Source of the DNA: Actinomadura parmotrematis
GTDB lineage: Bacteria; Actinomycetota; Actinomycetes; Streptosporangiales; Streptosporangiaceae
Direction of reading: 5' to 3'
Length of the DNA stretch: 64,000 nt
Assembly: GCF_019458805.1 (NCBI RefSeq)
Contig: NZ_JAIBOA010000008.1
Span: forward strand, 248,001-312,000
The notes under the pieces are model-generated. The model made no database searches and had not been told where the DNA came from. It was given only the letters and a program-made list of their open reading frames with translations. How positions within the stretch are numbered: position 1 is the stretch's first letter; the number at the start of each line of letters is the position of its first letter. Shown here one piece after another: positions 16,664 through 24,567 of the stretch. The position numbers and the translations under genes are program-made.

Positions 16664-17411
16664 CGGCAAGGTGGCGCTGATCACCGGTGGTGCGCGCGGC
16701 ATGGGCAAGGCGCACGTGCGGCGGTTCGTCGCCGAGGGCGCCCGCGTGGTGTTCGGCGACGTGCTCGCCGAGGAGGGCGCCAAGCTCGCCGCCGACCTCG
16801 GCGACGCGGCGCGGTTCGTCCCCATGGACGTGACCGAGCCCGCCGACTGGGAGCGCGCGGTGGAGACCGCCGCCCGCGAGTTCGGCGCGCTGCACGCGCT
16901 CGTCAACAACGCCGGGATCATCCGCCACCAGGAGATCGACGAGATGGACCTGGCGACGTTCAAGCGGGTCCTGGACATCAACCTGGTCGGCCAGTGGATC
17001 GGCATCAAGGCGGTCACGGCCGCGCTCCGCGACGCGGGCGGCGGCTCGATCGTCAACGTGTCGTCCACCGAGGGCTTCGTCGGCGCCGCCGGCCTCGCCG
17101 CCTACAGCGCCAGCAAGTTCGGCGTCCGCGGGCTCACCAAGTCCGCCGCCCGCGAGCTCGGCAAGTACGGCATCCGCGTCAACTCGATCCACCCCGGCGG
17201 CATCCTCACCTCGATGTCGCTGCAGGACGACGTCGTCACCGCGGCCGCCGACAGCGCCGACGCCTTCCTGAAGGCGCTGCCGCTCGGCCGCATGGGCAAG
17301 ACCGCCGAGGTGACGGGCCTCGTCGCGTTCCTGGCCTCCGACGACTCCTCCTACTGCACCGGCAGCGAGGTCCTCGTCGACGGCGGCATGCTCACCGGCT
17401 CGGGCCACTAG
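16650..17411 (+). CDS. SDR, 3-alpha/20-beta-hydroxysteroid dehydrogenase-like
   Basis: This is a 253-residue classical SDR. The cofactor motif is TGGARGMG, followed by NNAG, the catalytic serine in NVSSTEGFVG, YSASK as the Y-x3-K pair, and HPGGI after beta-6. MGQLDGKVALITGGARGMG and the HPGG segment resemble 3-alpha(20-beta)-hydroxysteroid dehydrogenases, which fits steroid-like chemistry but is not proof. GAGGAG five bases before ATG 16650 decides the start. It overlaps the preceding gene and its 3-prime end overlaps the convergent amidase gene by 20 bp. Confidence 0.88.
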   Translation: MGQLDGKVALITGGARGMGKAHVRRFVAEGARVVFGDVLAEEGAKLAADLGDAARFVPMDVTEPADWERAVETAAREFGALHALVNNAGIIRHQEIDEMDLATFKRVLDINLVGQWIGIKAVTAALRDAGGGSIVNVSSTEGFVGAAGLAAYSASKFGVRGLTKSAARELGKYGIRVNSIHPGGILTSMSLQDDVVTAAADSADAFLKALPLGRMGKTAEVTGLVAFLASDDSSYCTGSEVLVDGGMLTGSGH

Positions 17412-18792
17412 CCGGGCGCCGGCCGGTCCAGCCCTCGACCGCCTCCAGCTGCGCGGCCAGCGAGATCAGCGTGGCCTCGTCGGAGTCGTGGCCGAGGAGC
17501 TGGGCCCCGATCGGCAGGCCGCTCGCGCTGAGCCCGGCGGGCACGCTCATGCCGGGCCAGCCGAGCACGTTCCACGGCCAGGCGTAGGGGCAGGCCGCGG
17601 CCACGCCCGACTGCGTGGCCCGGTACCCCTTCCCGTCGAACGCGCCGACCCTGAGCGGCAGCTTGGCCGTCGTCGGCGTCAGCACGACGTCGGCGACCTC
17701 GAAGATCCGCCCGGCGCGGTGGCGCAGCCGGGGGTCCATCCGCCGGGCGAGCGGCAGCAGCCGCCGCCCGGCCGTCCGCCCGATCCTCGCCTCGACCGCC
17801 GTCCGGGGCTCGGGCCGCGGGTTCGGCATCGCGTCCAGCCGGTCGGCGACGCCGGCCGTGCCGCGCGGGATGAGGCCGAGCCCGACGAGCCCGTAGTCGG
17901 GATCGGCCGGGAACACCTTGTGCCCCAGGCTCGTCAGCCTGCGCGCGAGCCGCTCCACCGCCCGCCGGATCTCCGGGTCGAGGCGCCCGCTCACCCCGAA
18001 CGCCGTCTTGAACGACACCGCGATCCGCAGCCGCCCCGGGTCGCGCCGCGCGGCCTCGGCGAAGGGCGTGACCGGCGGGTCGAGGCGGTAGGCGTCCTCC
18101 TCGCGGCTGCCGGTCAGCACGTCCAGCAGCAGCGCCGCGTCCGCGACGCTGCGCGCGATCGGCCCCCACACCGTGATCCCGTGGAACGGGTCGGTGATCG
18201 GATACCCGGAGATCCGCCCCCGCTGCGGCTTGATCCCGACCAGCCCGCTCCAGGCGGCCGGGATCCGGATGGACCCCGCGCCGTCCGACCCGACCGCCGC
18301 CGCGACCATACCCGCCGCGACGGCCGCGGCCGACCCGCCGCTGGACCCGCCCGGCGTGAAGTCCGGGTTCCACGGATTGCGGGCCTTCCCGAACCCCTCC
18401 GACTCGCTGAACGGCCAGAGCCCGACCTCGCACGTCGTGGTCTTGCCCACCACGATCGCCCCGGCCGCCCGCAACCGCCGCACCTGCTCGGCGTCCTCCT
18501 CCGCGGGCCGGTGATCGCCCTGCACGGCGAACGGCGTCGTCTCCCCCGCGACGTCGGTGTCGTCCTTGACGGCGACCGGTACGCCCAGCAGCGGCAGCCG
18601 CTCCCCCGCCTTGAGCCGCCGGTCGGCCTCCTCGGCCTCGGCCCGCGCCGCGTCCGCCCGCACCACCCGGAACGCCCCGAGGTCGGCCCGCTCCGCGATC
18701 CGCGCCAGCGACCGCTCCACCAGCTCGACCGAGCCGACCTGCCCCGCCCCGAGCGCCCGCACCTGCTCGACCAGCCCGAGCTCGTCCGCCAT
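17392..18792 (-). CDS. Amidase-signature hydrolase
   Basis: This 466-residue protein carries the complete amidase-signature Ser-cisSer-Lys triad: K76 in VPVAVKDDTD, cis-Ser near 151 in GGSSGGSAAA and nucleophile S175 in SDGAGSIRIPA. Such enzymes hydrolyse amides or, less often, esters. ATG 18792 is followed by MADELGLVEQV. It is divergent from a TetR gene, and the 51-bp gap contains a perfect 20-bp palindrome at 18807-18826, so it is almost certainly the target of that TetR. It is separate from the CAAGC regulon. Its 3-prime end overlaps the SDR gene. Confidence 0.9.
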   Translation of the reverse strand: MADELGLVEQVRALGAGQVGSVELVERSLARIAERADLGAFRVVRADAARAEAEEADRRLKAGERLPLLGVPVAVKDDTDVAGETTPFAVQGDHRPAEEDAEQVRRLRAAGAIVVGKTTTCEVGLWPFSESEGFGKARNPWNPDFTPGGSSGGSAAAVAAGMVAAAVGSDGAGSIRIPAAWSGLVGIKPQRGRISGYPITDPFHGITVWGPIARSVADAALLLDVLTGSREEDAYRLDPPVTPFAEAARRDPGRLRIAVSFKTAFGVSGRLDPEIRRAVERLARRLTSLGHKVFPADPDYGLVGLGLIPRGTAGVADRLDAMPNPRPEPRTAVEARIGRTAGRRLLPLARRMDPRLRHRAGRIFEVADVVLTPTTAKLPLRVGAFDGKGYRATQSGVAAACPYAWPWNVLGWPGMSVPAGLSASGLPIGAQLLGHDSDEATLISLAAQLEAVEGWTGRRPASGPSR

Positions 18793-18806
18793 GCCCGCCT
18801 CCGCTC

Positions 18807-18826
18807 TCGTTCGTTCGAACGAACGA
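18807..18826. promoter_or_regulatory. Operator of the amidase/TetR pair
   Basis: A perfect 20-bp palindrome, TCGTTCGTTC and its complement, is centred in the 51-bp gap between the divergent amidase and TetR genes. It differs from the CAAGC palindrome used elsewhere in the window, so it should have its own repressor, the TetR at 18844. Confidence 0.8.
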
Positions 18827-18843
18827 TAGCGGCCCGGCCCCCC

Positions 18844-19419
18844 ATGCGGAAGACTGCACCCGTGACCGCCCGCGACCGCATCCTGCACGCCGCCCTGCGC
18901 CTCATCGGCGAGCAGGGCGTCGGCGCCGTCACCAACCGCGCCGTGGCGAGGGCGGCCGGCGTCTCGCTCGGCTCGCTGACCTACCACTTCCCGAACCAGT
19001 CCGACCTGCTGCGCGAGGCCCTCACCCGGTTCGTGGACGCCGAGATCGGGCGCATCACCGCCCGCGCCGAGCGCCTCCGCGCCGCCGGCCTCACCCCGGC
19101 CCAGGCCGCCGACGAGGTCGAGAAGGCCGTCCTGGAGTTCGCCCACGGCCCCGAGCAGATCGCCAACCTCGAACTGCACCTGCACGCCGCCCGCGACCCG
19201 GGCATCCGCGACGCCTCGACCCGCTCGGTGGAGGCCTACGACCGCCTCGCCGCCGCCGTCCTGGCCGCCCTGGACATCCCCGACCCCGACCGGCACGCCC
19301 CCGCCGTCGTCGCCCTGCTCTACGGCCTCGCCGTCCGCCGCCTCGCCACCGGCGACACCACCGCCGCCGGCACCGCCGAGGCCTTCCGCACCCTGCTCCG
19401 CGGCGCCCTCGCCCCCTAG
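18844..19419 (+). CDS. TetR-family regulator of the amidase
   Basis: This is a 191-residue TetR protein. The N-terminal HTH is RDRILHAALRLIGEQGVGAVTNRAVARAAGVSLGSLTYHFPNQ split over helices 1-4, and the C-terminal domain is helical and alanine-rich, with no recognisable ligand motif. It is divergent from the amidase gene over a 20-bp palindrome and so probably represses both itself and the amidase. An alternative GTG start at 18862 is possible. A strong hairpin follows the stop and separates it from the lanthipeptide cluster. Confidence 0.88.
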   Translation: MRKTAPVTARDRILHAALRLIGEQGVGAVTNRAVARAAGVSLGSLTYHFPNQSDLLREALTRFVDAEIGRITARAERLRAAGLTPAQAADEVEKAVLEFAHGPEQIANLELHLHAARDPGIRDASTRSVEAYDRLAAAVLAALDIPDPDRHAPAVVALLYGLAVRRLATGDTTAAGTAEAFRTLLRGALAP

Positions 19420-19428
19420 GGGAACGCC

Positions 19429-19480
19429 GAACGGCCCGCCCGGCTCCAGAGCGGGGTATGCGGAGCCGGACGGGCCGTTC
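19429..19480. terminator. Strong bidirectional hairpin terminator
   Basis: Arms 19429-19447 and 19462-19480 pair at 18 of 19 positions around a 14-base loop. It would end TetR transcription from the left and any leftward transcript from the promoter-like element at 19582-19610. Confidence 0.75.
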
Positions 19481-19994
19481 GCCTGTCTCAATCAGGTCCT
19501 CGGTCAGAACCCTCAGCCGACGTTCACTCTGCTCTCCAGCCGGTTACCTCCGCCGTCGATGTCGTCGTTGTGACACCCCCGACGCTAGGCCGCCGCCCAC
19601 ACCCCGGGAACCCCTTTAAGCCTCCCTTAGGGATGCCTTCACCCGGCGCCCCCGCCGCCCCGTCCGGCACCGCCCGGTCCGATCGGCCTACGGGTACTTC
19701 ACCTGCACGGACGCGGGTTTCCAGCCCGCCGGCCGCCGGCGATCAGCGGCGCCCGTCAGCTCAAATGCGCCCTGCGGGCCGGCGGCAACGGCGTGCACAC
19801 CATGTGCAATCAGATCATCACCGACAGTATCGGGACGGTGTGGGATGGCCTGTGGCATCGCGGGTGCGTGTTGGACACATGGCGGCATGAGTGGATTGTG
19901 CACAGGGGGTTGCTGCGGTTCCGACTAGGTGCGGGCCTCTCTGTCGGCGATTCTTTTCTCAACGGCACCGAGGAAACGCCGAAAGGGGGAACGG
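19481..19994. other. Intergenic region before the lanthipeptide cluster
   Basis: No convincing gene lies here. The left part (19481-19632) looks like a leftward transcription unit: on the minus strand a TTCCCG (19605-19610), a 17-bp spacer and TAGCGT (19582-19587), preceded by a CCCTTTAAG/CCCTTAGGG near-repeat at 19612-19632, and running into the hairpin at 19429-19480. An in-frame stretch reading NDDIDGGGNRLESRVNVG is open on that strand, but it has no usable start codon. The right part is less GC-rich than its surroundings and holds the putative LanKC promoter at 19871-19899. Frames near 19688-19903 look like chance. Confidence 0.4.
19871..19899 (+). promoter_or_regulatory. Candidate promoter of the lanthipeptide operon
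   Basis: TTGGAC (19871-19876), a 17-bp spacer and GATTGT (19894-19899) lie about 96 bp upstream of the LanKC start. The -35 is good and the -10 weak, which would suit an activator-dependent promoter such as that driven by RamR/AmfR-type regulators. Confidence 0.4.
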
Positions 19995-22664
19995 ATGGAC
20001 GCCTACGAGCCCTACTGCCTCGCGGACTCGCTCTTCTACGACAAGCCCACCCGGCAGCAGACCGATCTCTCCGACTTCCCGATGGTGGACCGCCCGGTGC
20101 CCGCCGGCTGGGCGCGGCACGAGTCGGACGTGTGGATGTACTACGGTCCCGCCGACGGGCCGCGCCTGCCCGACCAGGGCTGGAAGGTGCACGTCTCGGC
20201 CTGTCTCGACGACGCCGAGCGCGCCCTGGAGGCCTGCTGGGACTACTGCCTGGAGCGCGGGGTCGCCTTCAAGTACCTGCGCGGCCGGTCGGTGCTCATG
20301 CTCACCAACTCCAAGTCCGCCTCCCGGGGCGGCAGCGGGAAGCTCGTCACGGTCTACCCGCGGGACGAGGCCGAGCTGGAGACGGTCCTGCGGGACCTGG
20401 ACGAGCGCCTGGCGGGCGTCCAGGGCCCCTACATCCTGAGCGACCTGCGGTACGGCGAGGGTCCGCTGTTCGTGCGCTACGGCGGTTTCACCGACCGCAA
20501 GTGCATCGGCAAGGACGGCGAGCTGGTGCCGGCCATCGAGAACGGCGACGGCGAGCTGGTCCCCGACATCAGGACGACGACGTTCGGCGTCCCCGAGTGG
20601 ACGACGCTGCCGGCCGTGCTCGAACCGCACCTGGCCGCCCGCAACGCCGTCACCACCAACGGGCTGCCCTACGACGTCGAGAACGTCCTGCACTTCTCCA
20701 ACGGCGGCGGCGTGTACCTGGGCCGCGACCGGCGCACCGGCGACCGGGTCGTGCTGAAGGAGGGCCGCCCCTACGCGGGCCTCGACGCCGCCGGCCGGCA
20801 CGCCGTCACGCGGCTGGAGCACGAGCGCGACATCCTGGAGCGGCTGGCGGGCCTGGACGTGGTCCCGGCCGTGCTGGACTACTTCGTGCTCGGCGAGCAC
20901 CACTTCCTGGTCGAGGAGTTCATCGACGGCAACCCGCTCCAGCGGCTCCTCGTGGAGCGCTACCCGCTGACCCGGGCCACCTGTACCGAGCAGGACGTCG
21001 AGGACTACACCGCCTGGGCGCTGGACGCGGTCGCCAGGACCGAGGACGCGGTCCGCCGCCTGCACGAGCGCGGCGTCGTCTTCGGCGACCTGCACCCCAA
21101 CAACGTCCTCGTCACCGGCGAGGGGCGGTTCGTCCTCATCGACTTCGAGGTGGCGACGCTCGCGGACGACGACGCCCGCGCCATGCTCGCCAACCCCGCC
21201 TTCGCGGCACCGCGCGACCGGAGCGGCACGGCGGTGGACGAGTACGCGCTCGCCTGCCTGCGGCTCGGGATGTTCGCGCCGATGACGACGGTCGCGCTGC
21301 TCATGCACCGGCCGAAGGTGAAGGGGCTCGCCGATCTCGTCGCCGAGACCTTCCCGGTCCCGCGCGCCTACCTGGACGAGGCTTGCGCGGCGATCCTCGG
21401 CGACGGCCCGGCCGAACCACCGCCGCCCGCCCTCGCCGAAGACCCGCCGCCGCCCGGGGCCGCGCCCTGGTGCGTCGTCCGCGACGCCCTGCACCGCGCG
21501 ATCCTGGCGAGCGCCACGCCCGAACGCGACGACCGGCTGTTCCCCGGCGACGTCGCCCAGTTCTCCGCCGGCGGCGGCGTCAACATCGCGCACGGCGCGG
21601 CCGGCGTCCTGTACGCGCTCGCCGAGACCGGATCGGGCACGGTGCCCGACTACGAGGACTGGCTCTGCAAGCGGGTGCTGCACCCCGAGCAGGGCGTCCC
21701 CCTCGGCTTCTACGACGGGCTGCACGGCACCGCCTACGTCCTGGAGCGGCTCGGCCGCCGCCAGGAGGCCCTCGACGTCGTCGACATCTGCCTCCGCGAG
21801 AACTGGGAGCTGCTCGGCGACAACCTGTACTCCGGGATCGCCGGCATCGGCCTGAACCTGCTGCACCTCGGCGACACCACCGGCGAGGCCGCGTTCGGCG
21901 ACACCGCGTCGCGGATCGTGCAGATGCTGGGCGACCGGCTCGGCGGACCCGGGGACGTGCCCGAGATCAGCGGCGGCCGGCATCCGCGGGCCGGGCTGAT
22001 GCACGGATCGTCCGGACCGGCGCTGCTGTTCCTGCACGCCTACGAGCGGACCGGCGACACCGCGCTGCTGGACCGCGCGGCCGACGCCCTCCGGCAGGAC
22101 CTGCGCCGCTGCAAGCGCGCGAGCGACGGGTCGCTGCAGGTGAACCAGGACTGGCGGCTGCTGCCCTACCTCGACGAGGGGTCGGTCGGCATCGGCCTGG
22201 TCGTCGCCCGCTACCTGGCGCACCGCCGGGACGAGGAGTTCGAGCGGGCGCGGCGCGATCTCGCCGCCGTCGCCCGGTCGCGGTTCTTCGTGCAGCCGGG
22301 GCTGTTCACCGGCCGCGCCGGCATCATCGCCGCGCTGGCGATGGGGCTGCGGGACGGGCAGGACGACGGCCCCGACCCGCTCCTCGACCACCACGTCCGC
22401 GGGCTGCGCTGGCACGCCCTGCCCTACACGGGCGGGCTCGCCTTCACCGGCGACCAGCTCCTGCGGATGTCCATGGACCTCGCGACCGGCACCGCAGGCG
22501 TGCTGTTCGCCCTCGGTGCCGCGCTGGCCGCGCGGCGCCCGTTCCTCCCCTTTGTCGGACCGTTCGTCGGTGCTGAGGGAGCCCTGGCCAAGGCGACTCC
22601 CCCAGCGGGACACGACCGCGAACGGTTTGCCCACACTAACCCTCTAGAGGGGAAGGAGGTGTAA
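19995..22664 (+). CDS. Class III lanthionine synthetase LanKC
   Basis: This 889-residue trifunctional enzyme starts MDAYEPYCLADSLFYD, the typical LanKC opening, which fixes ATG 19995 (AAAGGGGG upstream) over a longer frame at 19929. An N-terminal phospho-Ser/Thr lyase domain occupies about residues 1-220. A protein-kinase-like domain follows, with the glycine-rich loop FSNGGGVYLG, lysine near 255 (VVLKEG), the catalytic loop FGDLHPNN near 364 and IDFE near 383. A LanC-like cyclase domain runs from about 500 to 880, with LMHGSSG around 668-674. The WC-x-G and CHG zinc ligands of LanC and LanL are absent (LLPYLDEGSVGIG, QPGLFTGRAG), which places it in class III, not class IV. It would dehydrate Ser/Thr in the adjacent precursor and form thioether rings. 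Its last codons contain the ribosome-binding site of that precursor. Confidence 0.95.
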   Translation: MDAYEPYCLADSLFYDKPTRQQTDLSDFPMVDRPVPAGWARHESDVWMYYGPADGPRLPDQGWKVHVSACLDDAERALEACWDYCLERGVAFKYLRGRSVLMLTNSKSASRGGSGKLVTVYPRDEAELETVLRDLDERLAGVQGPYILSDLRYGEGPLFVRYGGFTDRKCIGKDGELVPAIENGDGELVPDIRTTTFGVPEWTTLPAVLEPHLAARNAVTTNGLPYDVENVLHFSNGGGVYLGRDRRTGDRVVLKEGRPYAGLDAAGRHAVTRLEHERDILERLAGLDVVPAVLDYFVLGEHHFLVEEFIDGNPLQRLLVERYPLTRATCTEQDVEDYTAWALDAVARTEDAVRRLHERGVVFGDLHPNNVLVTGEGRFVLIDFEVATLADDDARAMLANPAFAAPRDRSGTAVDEYALACLRLGMFAPMTTVALLMHRPKVKGLADLVAETFPVPRAYLDEACAAILGDGPAEPPPPALAEDPPPPGAAPWCVVRDALHRAILASATPERDDRLFPGDVAQFSAGGGVNIAHGAAGVLYALAETGSGTVPDYEDWLCKRVLHPEQGVPLGFYDGLHGTAYVLERLGRRQEALDVVDICLRENWELLGDNLYSGIAGIGLNLLHLGDTTGEAAFGDTASRIVQMLGDRLGGPGDVPEISGGRHPRAGLMHGSSGPALLFLHAYERTGDTALLDRAADALRQDLRRCKRASDGSLQVNQDWRLLPYLDEGSVGIGLVVARYLAHRRDEEFERARRDLAAVARSRFFVQPGLFTGRAGIIAALAMGLRDGQDDGPDPLLDHHVRGLRWHALPYTGGLAFTGDQLLRMSMDLATGTAGVLFALGAALAARRPFLPFVGPFVGAEGALAKATPPAGHDRERFAHTNPLEGKEV
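22651..22660 (+). promoter_or_regulatory. Ribosome-binding site of the precursor, inside LanKC end
   Basis: GGAAGGAGGT is a near-perfect anti-16S match formed by the last sense codons of LanKC, 12 bases before the precursor ATG. A 12-bp palindrome CCCTCTAGAGGG (22640-22651) abuts it. The layout couples precursor translation to LanKC. Confidence 0.8.
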
Positions 22665-22671
22665 CAACCAC

Positions 22672-22812
22672 ATGGTTCTTCTCGACCTTCAGGGTATGCA
22701 GGCCCCCGGTGGGGGCGGCGGTCACGGGGGCGGTGGCGGCGGCTCCAGCCTGACCGTCCTGTCCTGCGCGTCGCAGACGCCGAGCAACCTGAGCGTGGCG
22801 CTCTGCCACTGA
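22672..22812 (+). CDS. Class III lanthipeptide precursor, SapB/AmfS-like
   Basis: This 46-residue peptide begins MVLLDLQGMQAP; LLDLQ is the leader motif bound by class III LanKC enzymes (AmfS/RamS begin MNLFDLQ). Residues 13-24 are GGGGGHGGGGGG, a linker I do not recall from other class III leaders. The core SSLTVLSCASQ/TPSNLSVALCH holds two copies of S-x2-(S/T)-x3-C: S25-T28-C32 and S38-S41-C45. The same motif occurs twice in SapB and in labyrinthopeptins. Predicted products are two 5-residue (methyl)lanthionine rings, T28-C32 and S41-C45, or labionin-type crosslinks including S25 and S38, plus dehydrated residues. The product would be an exported amphipathic morphogen or antiviral/antibacterial peptide; its activity is unknown. 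Pro12 could be the cut site of the downstream peptidase. Confidence 0.9.
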   Translation: MVLLDLQGMQAPGGGGGHGGGGGGSSLTVLSCASQTPSNLSVALCH

Positions 22813-22848
22813 GCGGAAGCGGTTCGGGTGCTCTTCTGAAGTAGGTCT

Positions 22849-22878
22849 CTGGGCGGCCGTCTCCGGACGGCCGCCCAG
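22849..22878 (+). terminator. Hairpin attenuator after the precursor gene
   Basis: A perfect 13-bp stem (22849-22861 with 22866-22878) with loop TCCG lies between the precursor stop and the first transporter gene. It probably stabilises the LanKC-precursor message or limits read-through to the exporter genes, as in other lanthipeptide operons. Confidence 0.75.
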
Positions 22879-22908
22879 GTCCCCTTTCCAGCGACCCGGG
22901 GAGGCAGG

Positions 22909-24567
22909 ATGCGGCCGGGCGACCGGCTCGTCGCGCGCACCGTGCGCGGCGCGGGCCCCTGGCAGGCCGTGCTGGCGGTGGCCGTGCTCGGCGGCGCCGC
23001 GCTCCAGCTCGCCCTGCCGGCCGTGCTCGGGCACGCCCTCGACGCCCTCACCGGCGGGCGCGGCGACGCCCGCCTCCCGCTCTGCGCCGCCGTCGTCGGC
23101 GGCCTCGTCCTCTGCGAGACCGCCGAGGTCTGGGCGGCCGGCGCGTCCGGCGCCCGCGCCTCGTCCCGGCTGCGGGGACGCGCGCTGCGCGCCGTCCTGT
23201 GGGGCGGTCCCGCGACGACGCGCCGCTTCACCGAGGGCGACCTGGTGACCCGGGCCGGCGTGAACGCCGAGGAGGTCGGCCGCGCCCCCGACGCGCTCGT
23301 GTCGGCGGCGGCCCTCGCCGTCCCGACCCTCGGCGCCCTCGCCGCGCTCGCCCTCCTCGACCCCTGGCTCCCGGCCGTGCTGCTCGCCGGCCTGGTCCTC
23401 ATCACCCTCGTCCTCCGCGGCTTCCTGCGCGACAGCACCGCCGTCGCGGGCGGCTACCAGCGCCTCCAGGGCGAGATCGCGGCCCGGTTCACCGGCGCGC
23501 TCGGCGGCGCCGCCACCATCGCCGCGGCCGGCACCGCGGGCCGCGAGACGGCCCGCGTCCTCGCCCCGCTGCCCGCGCTCCGCGAGCACGCGCTGCGGCT
23601 CTGGCGGGCCAACGCCCGCGCGGGCGTGCGGACCGGCGTCACCGTCCCGCTCCTGGAGATCGCGGTGCTGGCCGTCGGCGGCTGGCGGCTGTCCGCCGGC
23701 GCGCTCACCGTCGGCGGCCTCTACGCGGCCGCCCGGTACGCCGTCCTCGGCGCGGGCCTGTCGGGCGCGCTCGGCGGGCTCGGCCGGCTCGCGCGGGCGC
23801 GCGCGGCCGCCGGGCGCCTCGCCGAGCTGCTCGACCAGCCCCCCGTCGCGCACGGCGACCGGACGCTGCCCGCCGGGCCGGGGACGCTGGAGTTCCGCGA
23901 CGTGTCCGCGCCCGGCCTGACCGGCGTCGCGTTCACCGTCGCGGGCGGCACCGCGACCGCCGTCGTCGGCCGGTCGGGCTCGGGCAAGTCGCTGCTCGCC
24001 GAGCTCGCCGGGCGGCTCGCCGACCCGGCGGCCGGCGCCGTCCTGCTGGACGGCGTCCCGCTGCCCGAGCTGGCCCGCGCCGAGCTGCGCCGCGCCGTCG
24101 GCTACGCCTTCGAGCGGCCCGTGCTGGTCGGCGCGACCCTCGCCGACGCGATCGGCCTCGGCACCGGCGACCCGGGGCGCGTGCCGGACGCCGCCCGCGC
24201 CGCGTGCGCGGACGGGTTCGTGCGGCGGCTGCCGCGCGGCTACGCCACGCCCGTCGCCGAGGCGCCGATGTCGGGCGGCGAGCGCCAGCGCGTCGGCCTG
24301 GCGCGGGCGATCGCGCAGGGCGGGCGGCTGCTCGTCCTCGACGACGCGACGTCCAGCCTGGACACCGTCACCGAGCGGCAGGTGAGCGCCGCGCTCACCG
24401 GCGGCGGCGAGCGCCGCACCCGCCTCATCGTCGCGCACCGCCCCGCCACCGCCCGCGCCGCCGACCAGGTCGTCTGGATCGACGCGGGCCGCGTCCGCGC
24501 CGCCGGCACCCACGAGGAGCTCTGGCGCGATCCGGGGTACCGGGCGGTCTTCCAGGAGGGCGCGTAG
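22909..24567 (+). CDS. ABC exporter half-transporter 1 (LanT-type)
   Basis: This is a 552-residue half-transporter: a six-helix-type membrane domain over about residues 15-310, then an ATPase domain with Walker A GRSGSGKS near 355, signature MSGGERQRVGLARA near 455, Walker B LLVLDDATSSLD and H-loop IVAHRP. The residue after the Walker B aspartate is Asp, not the usual catalytic Glu, so one composite ATP site may be slow. There is no N-terminal C39 peptidase, so leader removal must come from elsewhere. GGGGAGG precedes the ATG. With the next gene, which overlaps it by three bases, it forms a RamA/RamB-like heterodimer that exports the lanthipeptide. Confidence 0.9.
   Translation: MRPGDRLVARTVRGAGPWQAVLAVAVLGGAALQLALPAVLGHALDALTGGRGDARLPLCAAVVGGLVLCETAEVWAAGASGARASSRLRGRALRAVLWGGPATTRRFTEGDLVTRAGVNAEEVGRAPDALVSAAALAVPTLGALAALALLDPWLPAVLLAGLVLITLVLRGFLRDSTAVAGGYQRLQGEIAARFTGALGGAATIAAAGTAGRETARVLAPLPALREHALRLWRANARAGVRTGVTVPLLEIAVLAVGGWRLSAGALTVGGLYAAARYAVLGAGLSGALGGLGRLARARAAAGRLAELLDQPPVAHGDRTLPAGPGTLEFRDVSAPGLTGVAFTVAGGTATAVVGRSGSGKSLLAELAGRLADPAAGAVLLDGVPLPELARAELRRAVGYAFERPVLVGATLADAIGLGTGDPGRVPDAARAACADGFVRRLPRGYATPVAEAPMSGGERQRVGLARAIAQGGRLLVLDDATSSLDTVTERQVSAALTGGGERRTRLIVAHRPATARAADQVVWIDAGRVRAAGTHEELWRDPGYRAVFQEGA

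Noticed and set aside
19688..19903. A 71-codon leftward frame upstream of LanKC as a second precursor
   Set aside because: No leader motif, no Ser/Thr-Cys pattern near the C-terminus and no ribosome-binding site; it overlaps the likely LanKC promoter.
19929..19994. A longer N-terminus for LanKC starting at 19929
   Set aside because: The family opening is YELYCLAD-like, matched by MDAYEPYCLAD at 19995 with an AAAGGGGG site; the extra 22 residues are basic and unlike the family.
19995..22664. Class IV (LanL) synthetase
   Set aside because: The cyclase domain lacks the Cys-Cys-His zinc ligands required in LanL, and the precursor leader motif and gene order fit class III.
22708..22743. GC-rich repeat inside the precursor gene as a simple-sequence error or spacer
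   Set aside because: It is in frame as GGGGGHGGGGGG with mixed GGT/GGG/GGC codons, which argues for a selected polyglycine linker and not slippage.
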